From: an uncultured Eggerthellaceae bacterium
GTDB lineage: Bacteria > Actinomycetota > Coriobacteriia > Coriobacteriales > Eggerthellaceae
Length of the DNA: 6,698 bases
Reading direction: 5' to 3'
Assembly (NCBI GenBank): GCA_949450265.1
Contig: CASTMW010000081.1
Location: 1 to 6,698, forward strand
The position numbers and the translations under genes are program-made. Below, piece after piece: positions 5,832 to 6,698 of this stretch (position 1 is its first letter; the number at the start of each line of letters is the position of its first letter). Below the pieces are notes generated by a model. It saw nothing but the letters and a program-made list of their open reading frames with translations, was not told where the DNA came from and did no database searches.

Positions 5832-5940
5832 GAAATACGGGTGAAGGTCTCGTGCTCAAACAGTCCTGAGTTCGCACGAAAGTGCCAGTGGCACTTTCGA
5901 CTCATGCAGAACTGCGTGCGATATCCCTCACCCGCATTTC
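5832..5940. repeat. Imperfect ~109-bp palindromic element, MITE- or REP-like
   Basis: The terminal arms GGAAATACGGGTGA-type at 5832-5844 and 5928-5940 are complementary at 12 of 13 positions. Near the centre is a perfect 10-bp inverted repeat with a 3-base loop (CGAAAGTGCC at 5877-5886, GGCACTTTCG at 5890-5899). A second hairpin, CGTGC/GCACG, can form at 5851-5878. No T tract, no ORF with RBS and no obvious target-site duplication were seen. It could be a small non-autonomous mobile element, a REP-type repeat or a structured RNA. The pairing is directly visible; the class is inference. Confidence 0.5.
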
Positions 5941-5969
5941 TCTGCTGATTCACAACACCTTATCAAGAT

Positions 5970-6008
5970 ATTGCGGCAGGGCCGTCTTGGCCCTACTCGC
6001 AATGTTTT
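5970..6008. terminator. GC-rich terminator hairpin, possibly bidirectional
   Basis: ATTGCG/CGCAAT (5970-5975 with 5998-6003) forms an outer stem and AGGGCC/GGCCCT (5978-5983 with 5989-5994) an inner stem with a 5-base loop. On the plus strand TGTTTT follows. On the minus strand the hairpin starts about 13 bases after the TAA of the 6017 gene, followed by a modest T-containing tail. It most likely ends the minus-strand gene and may also stop leftward-convergent transcripts. Confidence 0.6.
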
Positions 6009-6016
6009 AAACGCTG

Positions 6017-6697
6017 TTATAGAGTTGATATAGGCGTCCATGCAAACTGTGCATATTCATTTCCGCCGAGCAACTCCTTTACCTTCTGCTCAAAGACTCC
6101 TACGGCTACTGTTTGATTCTGAACGGAACCGTTGTCCGTCTTCGCGGTCAGATCCCATGTCTCAGAACCCTTGGATGAGACCCGATCATACTCAATCTTG
6201 CCAGCTTCTTGGACCTCGGTCCCATTCCAACGATAAATAGAGTAGGCACCATACATCGCCCCTCCGCCAAAGGTCACGACATCACCGTTGGCGATCACCC
6301 AGCATTGAAGACGCTCTGCTGCGTTTGCAATCAGCTTGGGCTTACCATTCACCTGCCCATAGACCGCAACCACATTGACCTGCTTGGCCCCGCCATTGCC
6401 TTTTGAGGAATACTCATATGATGACGGCATCGTCACGACGAGCTCATTTACCCCATCGCCATTCAGATCGGCATAGGCAAAATCGATAACATCGATATCG
6501 CTGTATCCACCTGGGTTCAAATGGTAGGACATCATCTGCAAGACCGGCATAGGAACATCAGGATACTTCGTATCGGAATCAGTAGGGATCGACATTCTCC
6601 AGTTTGCGTCAACGCTCTTGGCAGCGTCCAAGTACTCCTTTACCACAGGGCCATACACCGGGTCATCCAAGAACGATCGAGCGGGCACAGGAAGCGG
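6017..6697 (-). CDS. Partial hypothetical exported protein with calcium-loop-like DLNGDGVNE motif (5' end outside window)
   Basis: The frame runs from TAA at 6017 to the window edge without a stop, so only the C-terminal ~227 residues are seen. A GTG at 6688 is a formal start, but the frame continues upstream as a proline-rich stretch (PLPVPAR) typical of a linker after a signal peptide or membrane anchor. The true start is therefore probably outside. The visible part begins with SFLDDPVYGPVVKEYL and contains YADLNGDGVNELVV. That is a DxNxDGxxE loop like those in FG-GAP/VCBS or EF-hand-like calcium-binding segments of surface proteins (D74, N76, D78, E82 counted from the GTG). Beta-rich segments with GGGAMYGAYSIYRWNG follow. 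No catalytic motif is recognised. GC content is clearly lower than in the other genes. Function is unknown; a secreted or surface-anchored role is inferred from the motif and linker. Confidence 0.7.
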   Translation of the reverse strand, partial: PLPVPARSFLDDPVYGPVVKEYLDAAKSVDANWRMSIPTDSDTKYPDVPMPVLQMMSYHLNPGGYSDIDVIDFAYADLNGDGVNELVVTMPSSYEYSSKGNGGAKQVNVVAVYGQVNGKPKLIANAAERLQCWVIANGDVVTFGGGAMYGAYSIYRWNGTEVQEAGKIEYDRVSSKGSETWDLTAKTDNGSVQNQTVAVGVFEQKVKELLGGNEYAQFAWTPISTL

Positions 6698-6698
6698 G

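Larger units (their letters stand above)
5669..6016. other. Gene-free intergenic region rich in secondary structure
   Basis: This stretch of about 350 bases between the convergent aminotransferase gene and the last minus-strand gene has no ORF with an RBS or recognisable product. It contains four separate inverted-repeat structures, listed individually. Its GC content is visibly lower than that of the genes to the left. Confidence 0.7.

Noticed and set aside
5877..5899. Hairpin considered as an intrinsic terminator
   Set aside because: No U tract follows on either strand, and better terminator candidates lie on both sides.
5700..5953. Small open frames on both strands in the intergenic region (82 and 64 codons)
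   Set aside because: They overlap each other and the palindromic element, and show neither a convincing RBS nor protein-like composition.

Overview
The window looks like chromosomal DNA of a high-GC Gram-positive bacterium, most likely an anaerobic actinobacterium of the class Coriobacteriia (Eggerthellaceae-like). This rests on a GC content of roughly 60% by eye, two Tat-exported NlpC/P60 hydrolases with PcsB-type coiled coils, and an aspartate aminotransferase of the actinobacterial type (subgroup Ic). The genus-level placement is inference. No phage, IS transposase, CRISPR array, rRNA or tRNA was recognised.

Layout. Bases 1-2507 hold two tandem minus-strand paralogues (117-1205 and 1416-2507). 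Each encodes a Tat signal peptide, a long PcsB-like coiled coil, a flexible linker and a C-terminal NlpC/P60 peptidoglycan hydrolase domain. Each has its own promoter-like sequence, strong RBS and downstream hairpin with a T-rich tail, so they look like separately transcribed products of a tandem duplication. Upstream of them, also on the minus strand, lies putP (2631-4262), a sodium/proline symporter. A short divergent intergenic region (4263-4381) carries a good minus-strand -10 box and a small inverted repeat, and separates putP from the plus-strand aminotransferase gene (4382-5668).

Bases 5669-6016 have no convincing gene but are rich in structure: a 7-bp hairpin, a long-stem terminator candidate, an imperfect ~109-bp palindromic element containing a perfect 10-bp stem, and a GC-rich hairpin next to the end of the last gene. 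The last feature (6017 to the window edge, minus strand) is the C-terminal part of an unrecognised, probably exported protein with a DxNxDGxxE calcium-loop-like motif. It sits in DNA of visibly lower GC.

How they may work together. putP and the aminotransferase form a divergent pair connected with amino-acid uptake and nitrogen metabolism, which suits an amino-acid-using anaerobe. The hydrolase pair is a separate module for cell-wall cleavage during growth or division. Most of the window is ordinary core-type content. The best candidates for a second look are the duplicated hydrolases, which differ at the third catalytic position while keeping a collinear promoter-leader, and the palindromic element at 5832-5940.
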